Positions 8,485 to 17,266 of a stretch of 64,000 bases of DNA are shown piece by piece; position 1 is the stretch's first letter, and each line of letters starts with the position of its first letter. This stretch comes from Amycolatopsis mediterranei. GTDB taxonomy: Bacteria; Actinomycetota; Actinomycetes; Mycobacteriales; Pseudonocardiaceae. The position numbers were made by a program, and so were the translations under genes. The notes under the pieces are model-generated. The model worked only from the letters and a program-made list of their open reading frames with translations. It searched no databases and had not been told where the DNA came from. Location of the stretch: contig NZ_CP100416.1 of assembly GCF_026017845.1 (NCBI RefSeq), positions 448,972-512,971 on the forward strand, written 5' to 3'.

Positions 8485-8510
8485 TCCGGGTGGCGGAGCC
8501 CCCGGCCCGG
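8485..8510 (+). repeat. 26-nt GC-rich dispersed repeat, copy 1
   Basis: 26 nt identical to 44321-44346. With the preceding G run it can fold: GGGGTCC (8481-8487) pairs almost fully with GGAGCCCC. It begins 16 nt after the galE2-like stop, inside what would be the N-terminus of the acyltransferase if ATG 8466 were its start. Confidence 0.75.
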
Positions 8511-8576
8511 AGCGAAGCTCCGGTTGTCACAGCCAGGCCGCACGACTTGGACGACTTCGAAAGCGAGGCGGGAACG

Positions 8577-9590
8577 GTGGGCGGTGCCGAGGCGCAGGTC
8601 ATCCCCCTGCACGGACCGGGCCGGGAGAAGCCCGAGGCGGTGACGGCGGAGCAGGACCTGCGCGAGCAGGAAGCAGCCCGGGCCGACGCGCCGGTCGTCG
8701 CGTTCCCCGGTGGCGTCGACCAGGCGGGGCCGGACGAGCCCTCGGTTGAGGAGTCACTGTCGGACGCCGCGCGCTCGGCGCTCGGCTTCATCCGCGACCG
8801 GCTGACCGGCGACTACACGGTCGACGAGTTCGGCTTCGACGCCGAGCTCACCGAGGCGGTGTTCCTGCCGCCGCTGCGCGCGCTGTACAAGAAGTGGTTC
8901 CGCGTCGACACCCACGGCGTCGAAAACCTCCCGGCGGCAGGCGGCGCGCTGCTGGTGTCCAACCACTCGGGCACGATCCCGCTCGACTCCCTGATGACGG
9001 CGGTGGCGGTCCACGACGAGACCGGCGGCCGGCACCTGCGCGGCCTCGGCGCGGACCTGGTCTTCCAGCTGCCGCTCGTGGGGTCGTTCGCCCGCAAGTC
9101 CGGCCAGACGCTGGCCTGCCACGCGGACGCCGAGCGCCTGCTGCGCCAGGGCGAGCTGGTCGGGGTGTGGCCGGAGGGCTTCAAGGGCGTCGGCAAGCCG
9201 TTCGCTTCGCGCTACAAGCTGCAGCGCTTCGGCCGCGGCGGGTTCGTGTCGGCCGCGCTGCGCGCCGGCGTGCCGATCATTCCGGTGTCGGTGATCGGCG
9301 CCGAGGAGATCTACCCGAAACTCGGCGACATCAAGGTGCTGGCCCGGATGCTCGGGCTGCCGTACTTCCCGGTGACGCCGTTCTTCCCCATGCTGGGCCT
9401 GCTGGGCGCGGTCCCGCTGCCGACCAAGTGGAGCATCGAGTTCGGCGAGCCGATCGCGACGGACGCCTACGGCCCGGACGCCGTCGACGACCCGATGCTG
9501 GTGTTCCAGCTGACCGACCAGGTGCGGGAGTCGATCCAGCAGACGCTGTACCGGCGGCTTTCGCAGCGGAAGTCGGTCTTCCGCGGCTGA
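8577..9590 (+). CDS. Lysophospholipid acyltransferase (PlsC-like)
   Basis: Membrane-associated acyltransferase of the PlsC/AGPAT superfamily (Rv0502-like). It shows the catalytic HX4D motif in LLVSNHSGTIPLDS, the substrate-binding block VWPEGFKGVGKPF, and VPIIPVSVIGAEEIYPKLGD. It presumably acylates a lysolipid or glycerol phosphate at the inner membrane face. An ORF continues upstream to ATG 8466, overlapping the preceding stop, but that stretch encodes a copy of a dispersed repeat. GTG 8577 (protein begins MGGAEAQVIPLHGPG, 337 aa) is therefore preferred. If 8466 is used the protein has 374 aa. Confidence 0.85.
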   Translation: MGGAEAQVIPLHGPGREKPEAVTAEQDLREQEAARADAPVVAFPGGVDQAGPDEPSVEESLSDAARSALGFIRDRLTGDYTVDEFGFDAELTEAVFLPPLRALYKKWFRVDTHGVENLPAAGGALLVSNHSGTIPLDSLMTAVAVHDETGGRHLRGLGADLVFQLPLVGSFARKSGQTLACHADAERLLRQGELVGVWPEGFKGVGKPFASRYKLQRFGRGGFVSAALRAGVPIIPVSVIGAEEIYPKLGDIKVLARMLGLPYFPVTPFFPMLGLLGAVPLPTKWSIEFGEPIATDAYGPDAVDDPMLVFQLTDQVRESIQQTLYRRLSQRKSVFRG

Positions 9591-9645
9591 GCCCGTCACC
9601 CCGGCCGGAGCAGGTGTTCTATCCTCTCCGGGCCAGGAGGTGTGG

Positions 9646-10878
9646 ATGGCCACCGAGGACGCGCGGCGCCGGCACCCGGTCGCGCGCGCCCGGGCCGCGC
9701 TGGACGCGCTCGAACGCCTCGTCGGCGGCATGGGAACCGCGATACTGGCCGTGGCCGCGCTGTTGTGGCTGCTCGGCTCGGCCGTGCTGTGCCTCGCCGG
9801 GATCGGCTTGCTGCTCGTCCCGTTGGGGTTGCGGCTGCTGCGCGTCGTGGCGGACCGGGAGCGGGCGCGGCTGGACATCCTGCCCCCGCCGCCGGTACCG
9901 CGCGGGCTGCGTGCCGCCCTCGCCGACGTCACCGTCCGGCGGGAGCTGGGCTGGCTCGGCTGCCACAGCACCTTCGGGCTGCTCCTCAGCCTGATCTCCC
10001 TCACCCTGGCCGTCGACGTGATGCACGACGCGTCGTTCCCGGTCTGGTGGTGGTTCGTCTCCCCCGGCGACGCCACTCCGGCCCAGGGGTTCTTCACGGC
10101 GACGGACTGGGGTGACGCCTTCGGGGTCTGCCTGTTCGGCGTTGCGACACTGGTCGTCTTGGTGCTGATCACGCCGGCGTTGGCCTGGTTGCAGGAGTGG
10201 CCGGCCAAGCGGCTGCTGGCGCCTCACCGGGGGACCGACCTCGCGCTGCGCGTCGCCGAGCTGACCGCCACGCGCGCGGCCGCGCTGGACGCCCACGCCG
10301 TCGAACTGCGGCGGATCGAACGGTCGCTGCACGACGGGACGCAGAACCGGCTGGTCGCGGTGAACGTGCTGCTCGGTGCGGCGAAGCGGGCGTTGACGCG
10401 GGATCCCGCCGCGGCCGAGGAGATCCTCGATCGCGCCCAGGACGCCGCCGAGCAGGCGCTCGCCGAACTGCGCGGGGTGGTGCGCAGTATCCTCCCGCCG
10501 GTGCTGACCGAACGCAGCCTTCCCGACGCGCTCAGCGCGCTGGCCGCCGACTGCCCGGTGGCCTGCCGGATCGACGCCGAGCTGCCCGGCAGGCCGGCCG
10601 TCTCGGTCCAGGTGACGGCCTACTTCGTGGTCGCCGAGGCGCTCACGAACGTCGCCAAGCACAGCGGGGCGAGCACGGCGACGATCCGGCTCCGCCGCGA
10701 GCGGGACCGGGTGCACGTGGAGGTCACCGACGACGGCCGCGGCGGGGCGCACGAGGACAGCGGGTCCGGGCTGACCGGCATCCGGCGCCGGGTCGAAGCC
10801 CACGACGGGTCGTTCGCACTGGCCAGCCCGGCCGGCGGCCCGACGACCCTGAGGGTGAGCCTGCCGTGCGGATCGTGA
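9646..10878 (+). CDS. Membrane sensor histidine kinase (NarL-type, HisKA_3)
   Basis: 410 aa. About four hydrophobic segments occupy the first 185 residues, with no large extracellular domain, so the signal is probably sensed in or at the membrane. The HisKA_3 dimerisation region has phospho-acceptor H229 in RSLHDGTQNRLVA. The HATPase domain shows EALTNVAKHSGAS (N box), DDGRGG (G1) and GSGLTGIRRRVEAH (G2). A CAGGAGG ribosome site lies 5 nt before ATG 9646. The gene overlaps the response regulator by 13 nt. The stimulus is unknown. Confidence 0.9.
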   Translation: MATEDARRRHPVARARAALDALERLVGGMGTAILAVAALLWLLGSAVLCLAGIGLLLVPLGLRLLRVVADRERARLDILPPPPVPRGLRAALADVTVRRELGWLGCHSTFGLLLSLISLTLAVDVMHDASFPVWWWFVSPGDATPAQGFFTATDWGDAFGVCLFGVATLVVLVLITPALAWLQEWPAKRLLAPHRGTDLALRVAELTATRAAALDAHAVELRRIERSLHDGTQNRLVAVNVLLGAAKRALTRDPAAAEEILDRAQDAAEQALAELRGVVRSILPPVLTERSLPDALSALAADCPVACRIDAELPGRPAVSVQVTAYFVVAEALTNVAKHSGASTATIRLRRERDRVHVEVTDDGRGGAHEDSGSGLTGIRRRVEAHDGSFALASPAGGPTTLRVSLPCGS

Positions 10879-11537
10879 TCGCCGAGGACGACCTGCTGCT
10901 GCGCGAGGGGGTCGCGATGCTGCTGCGCGCCGAGGGCGTCGACGTGCGGGCGGCGGTGGCCAACGCCGACGACTTCCTCGCCGCCGTGGACGAACACGCG
11001 CCGGATCTGGCCATTGTGGACGTCCGGATGCCGCCGACGCACACGGACGAGGGCATCGTCGCGGCCGTCGAGGCCCGCCGGCGGCAACCCGGCCTCGCGG
11101 TGCTGGTGCTTTCCGCGTACGTCGAGCAGGCGTTCGCCACGGAGCTGTTCTCCGACGGCGGCGCCGGGCTCGGCTACCTGCTGAAGGAACGCGTCGGCCG
11201 CGTCGAAGAGTTCTTGGAAGCCCTGCACCGGGTCGTGGACGGCGGTACGGCCATCGACCCGGAGGTGGTCGCCCAGCTGCTGACGCGCAGCCGCCCGGAC
11301 AGCCGGCTCGAGCGCCTCAGCGCCCGGGAACGCGAAGTACTGGCGCTGATGGCGGAGGGCCTGGGCAACGGCGCGATCGCCGAACGGCTCGTCGTGACCG
11401 ACGGCGCGGTGCACAAGCACATCCGCAGCATCTTCGCGAAGCTCGACCTCGCGCCGGCCGACCGGGCGGACCGGCGGGTGACCGCGGTGCTGCACTACCT
11501 GCGGGACACCGCCGGCCGCGGGCCGGTCAGGCGGTGA
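10866..11537 (+). CDS. NarL/LuxR-family response regulator
   Basis: 223 aa. The receiver domain (about 1-125) has acidic residues in VIAEDDLLLREG and phospho-acceptor D52 in IVDVRMPP. A LuxR helix-turn-helix lies at about 150-215 (LSAREREVLALMAEGLGNGA and VHKHIRSIFAKL). GTG 10866 overlaps the end of the kinase gene by 13 nt, so the pair is co-translated. The convergent CPBP protease gene overlaps its 3' end by 11 nt. That protease is a plausible target, but no operator was identified. Confidence 0.9.
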   Translation: MRIVIAEDDLLLREGVAMLLRAEGVDVRAAVANADDFLAAVDEHAPDLAIVDVRMPPTHTDEGIVAAVEARRRQPGLAVLVLSAYVEQAFATELFSDGGAGLGYLLKERVGRVEEFLEALHRVVDGGTAIDPEVVAQLLTRSRPDSRLERLSAREREVLALMAEGLGNGAIAERLVVTDGAVHKHIRSIFAKLDLAPADRADRRVTAVLHYLRDTAGRGPVRR

Positions 11538-12429
11538 GTTCCGGTCGCCGGTAGCCGAGGCGCCCGCGCGTCGCGAGCAGCAGGACGAGAGCCACCGCCG
11601 TGGACGCGAGCAGGAACGCGTGCGTCGTGTCGCGGCTCGACAGGCCCGGGAACATCTCCGACCAGGCCAGCGAGAAGAAGTTGTTCACGCTCGTGTGCAG
11701 CAGCATCGCCAGCGGCAGGCTCTGGCCGGTGCGGTTGAACACCCACGTCATGATGATGCTGAACGTGACGCAGGTGGCGATGAACTCCAGCGGGGTCAGC
11801 CAGGTGACGTCCGGCCAGCCGCCCCACTCGGTGAAGAACAGCGGCAGGTGCCACACGCCCCACAGCGGGCCCAGGATCAGCGTGCCACCCAGCGGCCCGT
11901 AGCGGTGCTGGAGCCGGGGGAGGGCGAAATCCCGCCAGCCCGGTTCCTCCGCCAGGCCCGTCGTGAGCAGCTGCAGGATCAGGCCCGGCACGTAGGCCAC
12001 CAGCGTCGCCACCGCCGGCAGCACGGGGTTCTGCTCCGACAACGCCACCGTGGCGATCGTCAGCAACGCCGGCACGCTGAGCACCACCCCGACGTACCAG
12101 AGCCAGCTGACGCGCCACTTGAACAGCCGCGCGGTCCAGCGGCGGAGCCCGGTGCGCCCGTCGGCGACCGCCGTCACGAAGAACGCCGCGCCGATCGGGC
12201 CGAGGTAGGCGCCGGGCAGGACGCCGGCGAACTGCGCCGTGCCGAGCACCTCCGGGAAGCGGAAGGGCAGCACGCCCAGCCCGTTGCCGGACAGGATGTA
12301 CGGCGTCCACGCGAGCCAGCTCAGCAGGTTGGCCAGGACGAAGAACCACGTCAACGGGCGACGGCGGATGCCGTCCCGCCAGCCGCCGTCGGTCCGTTCT
12401 TCTCCGATTTCCACACGGGTCGCCACCAC
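11527..12429 (-). CDS. CPBP-family intramembrane metalloprotease
   Basis: Polytopic membrane protein of about 300 aa with about eight hydrophobic segments. The CAAX protease/bacteriocin-processing (CPBP, Abi) motifs are present: GLAEEPGWRDFALPRL (motif 1, EExxxR), WGVWHLPLFF (motif 2, His) and MLLHTSVNNFF (motif 3). Family roles include peptide processing, bacteriocin immunity and prenyl-protein cleavage; which applies is unknown. Start GTG 12429 (or the next codon, 12426) is chosen because GAAGGGA lies 4-7 nt upstream; an in-frame extension to 12507 lacks this. It is convergent with the neighbouring response regulator. Confidence 0.85.
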   Translation of the reverse strand: MVATRVEIGEERTDGGWRDGIRRRPLTWFFVLANLLSWLAWTPYILSGNGLGVLPFRFPEVLGTAQFAGVLPGAYLGPIGAAFFVTAVADGRTGLRRWTARLFKWRVSWLWYVGVVLSVPALLTIATVALSEQNPVLPAVATLVAYVPGLILQLLTTGLAEEPGWRDFALPRLQHRYGPLGGTLILGPLWGVWHLPLFFTEWGGWPDVTWLTPLEFIATCVTFSIIMTWVFNRTGQSLPLAMLLHTSVNNFFSLAWSEMFPGLSSRDTTHAFLLASTAVALVLLLATRGRLGYRRPELTA

Positions 12430-12516
12430 ACTGTCCCTTCGGGAAAGCCGTTTTCCGATGGCAGAAGCACACCAGTCACCGGCGGGTGCGGTCACTCCCG
12501 CGGACACCCGAAGGGT

Positions 12517-12534
12517 GGTACAGCAGGCTGTACC
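12517..12534. promoter_or_regulatory. 18-bp palindrome upstream of the CPBP gene
   Basis: GGTACAGC-AG-GCTGTACC is perfectly symmetric. It lies about 90 nt upstream of the CPBP protease start and 5 nt beyond the stop of the SerB1-like gene. It could be an operator for a TetR-like dimer or a small hairpin ending the serB1 transcript. Confidence 0.4.
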
Positions 12535-12538
12535 GGAG

Positions 12539-13441
12539 TCAGCGGCGGCGGTAGGCCATGCCCGCCGCCACGGCGCCGGCCAGCGCCCCGGCCCCGAGCA
12601 CCGAAGGCACGCCGATCTTCGCCGCCTTGCGGCCGGTGCGGAAGTCGCGGATCTCCCAGCCGCGGGCCCTGGCCACGTCCCGCAGGCCGCCGTCCGGGTT
12701 GACCGCCACCGCGGTGCCCACCGCCGAGAGCATCGGGATGTCGTTCGCCGAGTCCGAGTACGCCGTGCAGCGCTTGAGGTTCAGCCCCTCGCGGGAGGCC
12801 AGGGCCCGCACCGCGTGCGCCTTCGCGCGGCCGTGCAGCAAGTCCCCGACGAGACGGCCGGTGTACACGCCGTCGCGCGTCTCCGCGACCGTGCCCAGCG
12901 CCCCGGTGAGCCCCAGTCGGCGGGAAATGATCGCCGCCAGCTCGATCGGGGTGGCCGTCACCAGCCACACGCGCTGGCCGGCGTCGAGGTGCATCTGGGC
13001 CAGTGCGCGCGTGCCGGACCAGATCTTGTCCGCCATCAGCTCGTCGTAGATCTCTTCGCTGATCGACGTCAGCTCCGCCACCGTGCGCCCGGCCACAAAG
13101 GACAGTGCGCGCTCGCGGTGGGTCTTGATGTCCTCTTTGTTCTCGCGGCCGCCGAGGCGAAACTTGATCTGGCCCCAGACGAACCCGGCGAGGTCCGACG
13201 ACGTGAAGAACTTGCGCGCCGCGAGCCCGCGGGCGAAGTAGAAGATCGACGCGCCCATCATCATCGTGTTGTCGACGTCGAAGAACGCGGCCGCGGTCAG
13301 GTCCGGCGGGGCCGGCGGGACGGCGGGCTCGGCGGCTTCGGAGACCACACGGGCGTGGGCAGCTTCGGCCGACGCCTCGCCGGCGAGCGCGGCGAGCCGT
13401 TCCAGCTCCTGACTCTTATCCCTGCCACGCCAAGCTGACAC
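12539..13441 (-). CDS. HAD-family phosphatase, SerB1-like
   Basis: About 300 aa. HAD motif I is [10 protein letters not shown] and the C-terminal motif is [15 protein letters not shown]. The protein ends in a hydrophobic segment plus Arg ([20 protein letters not shown]), suggesting membrane anchoring. Family members are annotated as phosphoserine phosphatase-like (SerB1, Rv0505c) or HAD-IB hydrolases; the true substrate is uncertain. GTG 13441 is preferred because GGAGG lies 8 nt upstream; GTG 13513 would add 24 unconserved residues. A TACGCT hexamer (13500-13495 on this strand) may be its -10 element. It follows the rsbN-like gene on the same strand. Confidence 0.82.
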   Translation of the reverse strand: MSAWRGRDKSQELERLAALAGEASAEAAHARVVSEAAEPAVPPAPPDLTAAAFFDVDNTMMMGASIFYFARGLAARKFFTSSDLAGFVWGQIKFRLGGRENKEDIKTHRERALSFVAGRTVAELTSISEEIYDELMADKIWSGTRALAQMHLDAGQRVWLVTATPIELAAIISRRLGLTGALGTVAETRDGVYTGRLVGDLLHGRAKAHAVRALASREGLNLKRCTAYSDSANDIPMLSAVGTAVAVNPDGGLRDVARARGWEIRDFRTGRKAAKIGVPSVLGAGALAGAVAAGMAYRRR

Positions 13442-13540
13442 GCACACCGCCTCCACGTCTGCCCACGTCCGGCCACGTTCCGGGTCCTTTGCACAGCGTA
13501 GCGAGCTGCCCACCGCGCCGTCGCAGGTGTGGGCCGGACC

Positions 13541-14629
13541 TCAGCCGATCACGATCGGCGGCAGGCCCGGCAGCAGCGGCGGGATCGACAGCAGCGGCGG
13601 CGAGGGCGTGGTGGTGGTCGTCACCGGCGGCCGGGAGGTCGTCGACGGCGGCTGGCCGAACACCGGCGGCGGCGTCACCCCGCCGGTCGGTGCGGGGATG
13701 CCCGGGGTCGCCGCGGCGTCCGACGGCGGCAGCTGCGTGCCCGTCGCGGTCGGTGCCGTGCTGTCCTGCGACGAGGGCGAGACCGACGCCGAGGTCGGCT
13801 GGCTGCCGGCGGACGGGAGGGGCCGCTGCGTGCACTCGCCGGTCGCCGGGAGCGGACCCAGCTCGTCGGACGTGCCGGCGGTGATCCGGTAGCAGTTCAT
13901 CCGCGCCACCAGGCCGCTGGCGCGCTCCTGGACCTTGCCCAGCAGGTCCCGGACGTTGCCGAACACCGGCGCCGCGCCGGCCGGGAGCGGTTGCGCGCCC
14001 AGCCTCGCCGCCTGGTTGCGCGCCCACAGCCGGACGTCGGACAGCGCCTGCGTGCCGTTGCCGTCGCTGGTCGCCGCGGCGAACATCTGGGCGACGCCGG
14101 CCTGCAGGTCGGCGGCGAAGTCGTCGTACGCGGTCCGGTAGTCGGCTTCGTTCGCGCCTTCGGCGGCCAGCTCGCCGAGTTCGGTGATCCGGTTGGTGGC
14201 GAATTCGAGGTGCTTGCGCGCTTTCTGCTGGTCTCCGAACGTCAGGCCCAGCGCGGTCGACTCGCCGGCGCGCTTGACGTTGTACAGCGGGTCGCCGGGC
14301 AGCGCGGTGCGCGAGAGCACCAGCGTCAGCCCCGAGAGGACGAGGAAGAGGAACAGCGCGGCGGCCACCAGGTCGGCGGTCCGCGGCCGCCACCTCCGAC
14401 GTGGGGTGGTGGCCGCCGCCGTCTCCAGGCGGCCCGCGATCTCCGCGCGGATCCGCTGCCGGGTTTCCAGGTCCGGGGCCCCGGCCGCGCCGAGGTCGCG
14501 CAGCGCGCCGACGAGCGCGAGTTCGTCGGCGAACTCGCCGTCGCGGCGGACCGGCGACGGTTCCAGGGCGCGCGCGAACCGCTCGCTCTCGGCTCGCTCA
14601 CGCGCAAACCTCACGGCGCTGCTCTCCAT
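13541..14629 (-). CDS. rsbN: DUF5667 membrane protein, RsbN-like anti-sigma factor
   Basis: 362 aa: a cytoplasmic N-terminal region (about 1-85, MESSAVRFARERAESERFAR...), one transmembrane helix (about 95-120, VAAALFLFLVLSGLTLVLS), then an extracytoplasmic DUF5667-like domain beginning ALPGDPLYNVKRAGE and a Pro/Thr-rich C-terminal tail. The gene lies 100 nt downstream of a BldN-like sigma factor, the arrangement of Streptomyces bldN-rsbN, where RsbN sequesters BldN at the membrane. The symbol is given by synteny and architecture; sequence outside the DUF5667 region is poorly conserved. Start ATG 14629; upstream in-frame codons are intergenic in character. Confidence 0.78.
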   Translation of the reverse strand: MESSAVRFARERAESERFARALEPSPVRRDGEFADELALVGALRDLGAAGAPDLETRQRIRAEIAGRLETAAATTPRRRWRPRTADLVAAALFLFLVLSGLTLVLSRTALPGDPLYNVKRAGESTALGLTFGDQQKARKHLEFATNRITELGELAAEGANEADYRTAYDDFAADLQAGVAQMFAAATSDGNGTQALSDVRLWARNQAARLGAQPLPAGAAPVFGNVRDLLGKVQERASGLVARMNCYRITAGTSDELGPLPATGECTQRPLPSAGSQPTSASVSPSSQDSTAPTATGTQLPPSDAAATPGIPAPTGGVTPPPVFGQPPSTTSRPPVTTTTTPSPPLLSIPPLLPGLPPIVIG

Positions 14630-14729
14630 CCCGGGCTTCGGCCGGTCTTGACACCGGTCTGCGTGGGGTAACGATCCAGAAGCCGCCAGGGTTACCGGTT
14701 TCGGCCGACGAGCGGAAAAGTTCGCGGGT

Positions 14730-15422
14730 TCAGCGCAATCCGGTGGGCAGAAGTTGTGCCAATCGGCGCACGGCACGGTGCTGGAGCGCCTTGATCGCCC
14801 CTTCGTTGCGGTTCATGATCTCGGCCGTCTCGGCCACGGACAGGCCCTGCAGGAACCGCAGGACGATGCATTCCCGCTGGTCTTCGCCCAGTTCCGCGAC
14901 GCAGCGCAGCAGCTCGGCCCGGGTGGCGCGGCTGATCGCCTCCTGCTCGGGGCCCACCTGGACGGTCGCGCCGACGCTGAAGGGCGCCGAACCGGGCTCG
15001 GTCACCTCGTCGGTGACCACTTCGAGCTTGAACCGGCTCGACTTCACGTGGTCGAGCACGAGGTTGCGGGCGATGGTGACGAACCAGGCCCCGACGTCAC
15101 GCCCTTGGTAGCTCACCGACGTGATGCGGCGCAGCGCGCGCAGGAACGTCTCGCTGGTGACGTCCTCGGCGAGGTCGCGGTCACCGAGCCGGAACAGCAC
15201 GTAGCGGTAGACGACGTCGACGTACCGGTCGTAGAGCCGGCCGAAGGCGGACGAGTCGCCGTCCTGCGCGGCCCGCACCAGGTCCCACGCCTCGGCCTTC
15301 GCCGCCTCGGCGCGCTCGTCGTCGGCGGCCTGCCTGCTCAGCGGCACGGCCGACGTCCGCCCGAAGACACGCTCGGCGAACATGGAGACGGGCCCGCGGC
15401 TGAGGGCGGTCGGGACGGTCAT
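14730..15422 (-). CDS. bldN: ECF sigma factor, BldN-like
   Basis: 230 aa. A ~45-residue N-terminal extension precedes sigma region 2 (SSAFGRLYDRYVDVVYRYVL, EDVTSETFLRALRRITSVSY, QGRDVGAWFVTIARNLVLDH) and region 4 (CVAELGEDQRECIVLRFLQG, LSVAETAEIMNRNEGAIKAL). The ETFLRALRRI, QGRD-GAWxVTIARNLV-DH and GAIK-LQ-RAVR-LA-LLP blocks match BldN, the Streptomyces sigma factor for aerial-hyphae and chaplin genes. The ATG has GGAGG 9 nt upstream. Adjacency to rsbN and to the rex-hem block strengthens the call. In this lineage it probably controls aerial growth or surface proteins. Confidence 0.85.
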   Translation of the reverse strand: MTVPTALSRGPVSMFAERVFGRTSAVPLSRQAADDERAEAAKAEAWDLVRAAQDGDSSAFGRLYDRYVDVVYRYVLFRLGDRDLAEDVTSETFLRALRRITSVSYQGRDVGAWFVTIARNLVLDHVKSSRFKLEVVTDEVTEPGSAPFSVGATVQVGPEQEAISRATRAELLRCVAELGEDQRECIVLRFLQGLSVAETAEIMNRNEGAIKALQHRAVRRLAQLLPTGLR

Positions 15423-15736
15423 CGGGCGGCACCTCCGGCGGTGGCTTCGGCCCAGCGGGCCTCGGTACCCCCGGAATCCGGACGAGCAGGGGCCGGCCGG
15501 CTCGCGTGCCCCACGACCTCGTGGGCAGGCAAGTTCCTCACGGCGACTCCCTCTCTCCGGTCGCGACGGTGATCAACAACACCGGCGCGACGCAGTGCAG
15601 CATACGTGTAGTTACCGCTAAGTAGGTAGTGGTTCCGGGGTTGCGCAGACGCGACGCTCGCGGTCAGCACCCATGACGTCGCTTCAGATGACAGACTTGC
15701 AACGGTTCGCGCCGGGCGAGGAGAGGCAGGTCGCGG
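15423..15736. promoter_or_regulatory. 314-bp divergent promoter region, bldN-like / acyl-CoA ligase
   Basis: No gene is visible. The region separates the minus-strand sigma gene from the plus-strand ligase and must carry both promoters. On the minus strand a GGTAAC box (around 15611-15616) recalls the BldN -35 consensus, but no convincing -10 follows, so autoregulation is only a possibility. A GAGGAGAGGCAGG tract just before 15737 is the ligase ribosome site. Confidence 0.5.
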
Positions 15737-17248
15737 GTGAGTGCTCCAGAGGGGACGCAGCCGGGGGTCGGCGGGCTGCTCACACGGGCCGCGGGCACCT
15801 GGCCGGAGCACCCGGCCGTGCTCGAGACCGGCACCGGACGCGGCCTGAGCTACCGCCAGGTCGACGCGGCCGCCCACGCCCAGGCCCGCCGGCTGGCGGA
15901 GGCGGGCGTCGAGCCGGGCGACCGGGTGGGGCTGCGGCTGCCGACGTCGGTGGACTTCGTGGTCGCTTTCTTCGGCGCGCTGCGGGCGGGGGCGATCGTC
16001 GTGCCGCTCTCGCCGCAGGTGCCCGGGCCTGAACTCGCGAAGCTGCTCGAGCACAGCGGCGCGAAGGTCGTCGTCCAGCGCGATGCGGACGAGGACCTCC
16101 CGGACGGCGTGAGCGGTCTCACGCCCGTGGGTGACCCGGACGGAGGAGGCGAGTTCGCCGACGCCGGCCGGTCCGGGGAGGACATCGCGGTCGTTTCGTA
16201 CACGTCGGGCACCACCGGGCCGCCGCGCGGGGTGATGCTGTCGCACCGCGCGCTGCTGGCGAACCTCGAGCAGATCGGCGCGGTCGAGGGCGTCCTCGAA
16301 CACGACGACCGGGTGCTGATCACCATCCCGCTCTTCCACGTCTACGGCCTCGGGCCCGGCCTCCTGCAGGCGACCGCCGTCGGTGCGACCGCGGTCCTCT
16401 CGGAGCGCTTCGAGGCCCAGCGGACGCTGGACGACTGCGCCGGACACGGCGTCACCTCGATCACCGGCGTCCCGACGATGTACGGGGAGTTCGCGGCGCT
16501 CGGCGCCGACGAGCTCCGCCGCGGTCTGGCCACCGTGCGGCGGATGACCTCGGGCGCCGCGCCGCTGCACCCGAAGGTGCTGACCGCCATCCGCGAGGCC
16601 ACCGGCCTCGACGTCTACGAGGGCTACGGCCTCACCGAATGCGCGCCGGTGGTGACCTCGACGCTGGTCACCGGCTACCCGAAGCCGGGCTCGGTCGGGC
16701 GGCCGCTGCCCGGGATCGAGCTGCGGCTGGTGGACAGCGACGGCACCGACCAGGCCGTGCCGCTCGACCCGGACGACGTCGACGACGTCTTCGAAGCCGA
16801 TGGCGAGACCGGCCTGGTGTCGATCCGCGGCGCCAACCTCTTCTCCGGCTACTGGCCCGACGGCGGCCACGGCCCCGACGACGAGGGCTGGTTCCGCACC
16901 GGCGACGTCGGCTACCTCGACACCGACGGTGACCTGCACCTGGTCGACCGGGCCAACGACCTGATCATCGTCAACGGCTTCAACGTCTTCCCGCGCGAGG
17001 TGGAAGAGGTCATCGGGCAGCTGCCGGAGGTGGCCGAGGCCGCGGTCGTCGGCGTCGTCGACGAGCGCAGCGGCGAAGCGGTGAAGGCGGTCGTCGTGCC
17101 GGCGACCGGGGCGGCGCTGTCCGAGCAGCAGGTCGCCGACCACTGCGCGGCCCACCTGGCCGGCTACAAGGTGCCGCACCTGGTCGAGTTCGCCGAGTCG
17201 CTGCCGCACTCGGCCACCGGGAAGCTGCGCCGCCTGCGGTTGCGGTAG
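15737..17248 (+). CDS. AMP-forming acyl-CoA ligase (FadD-like)
   Basis: 503-aa adenylate-forming enzyme (ANL superfamily), probably activating a fatty or aryl acid to its CoA thioester. Motifs are the phosphate-binding YTSGTTGPPRGVMLSH, the adenine-binding YEGYGLTE, the hinge region WFRTGDVGYLDTDG ... VDRANDLIIVNGFNVFPREV, and the catalytic Lys in PHSATGKLRRLRLR. GTG 15737 follows a good GAGGAG ribosome site. It is transcribed away from the sigma gene and is followed 18 nt later by the glutaredoxin gene. The substrate is unknown; there is no adjacent PKS/NRPS or beta-oxidation gene to guide assignment. Confidence 0.88.
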   Translation: MSAPEGTQPGVGGLLTRAAGTWPEHPAVLETGTGRGLSYRQVDAAAHAQARRLAEAGVEPGDRVGLRLPTSVDFVVAFFGALRAGAIVVPLSPQVPGPELAKLLEHSGAKVVVQRDADEDLPDGVSGLTPVGDPDGGGEFADAGRSGEDIAVVSYTSGTTGPPRGVMLSHRALLANLEQIGAVEGVLEHDDRVLITIPLFHVYGLGPGLLQATAVGATAVLSERFEAQRTLDDCAGHGVTSITGVPTMYGEFAALGADELRRGLATVRRMTSGAAPLHPKVLTAIREATGLDVYEGYGLTECAPVVTSTLVTGYPKPGSVGRPLPGIELRLVDSDGTDQAVPLDPDDVDDVFEADGETGLVSIRGANLFSGYWPDGGHGPDDEGWFRTGDVGYLDTDGDLHLVDRANDLIIVNGFNVFPREVEEVIGQLPEVAEAAVVGVVDERSGEAVKAVVVPATGAALSEQQVADHCAAHLAGYKVPHLVEFAESLPHSATGKLRRLRLR

Positions 17249-17266
17249 GTGCGGTAGGAAGGACGC

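Noticed and set aside
10197..10865. Upstream extension of the NarL regulator (446 codons)
   Set aside because: The extra 223 codons are out of frame with the kinase gene they overlap and have no domain; the receiver begins exactly at GTG 10866.
15605..15640. BldN-type promoter for sigma autoregulation
   Set aside because: A GGTAAC box is present but no CGTTGA-like -10 at the right distance, so not called as a site.
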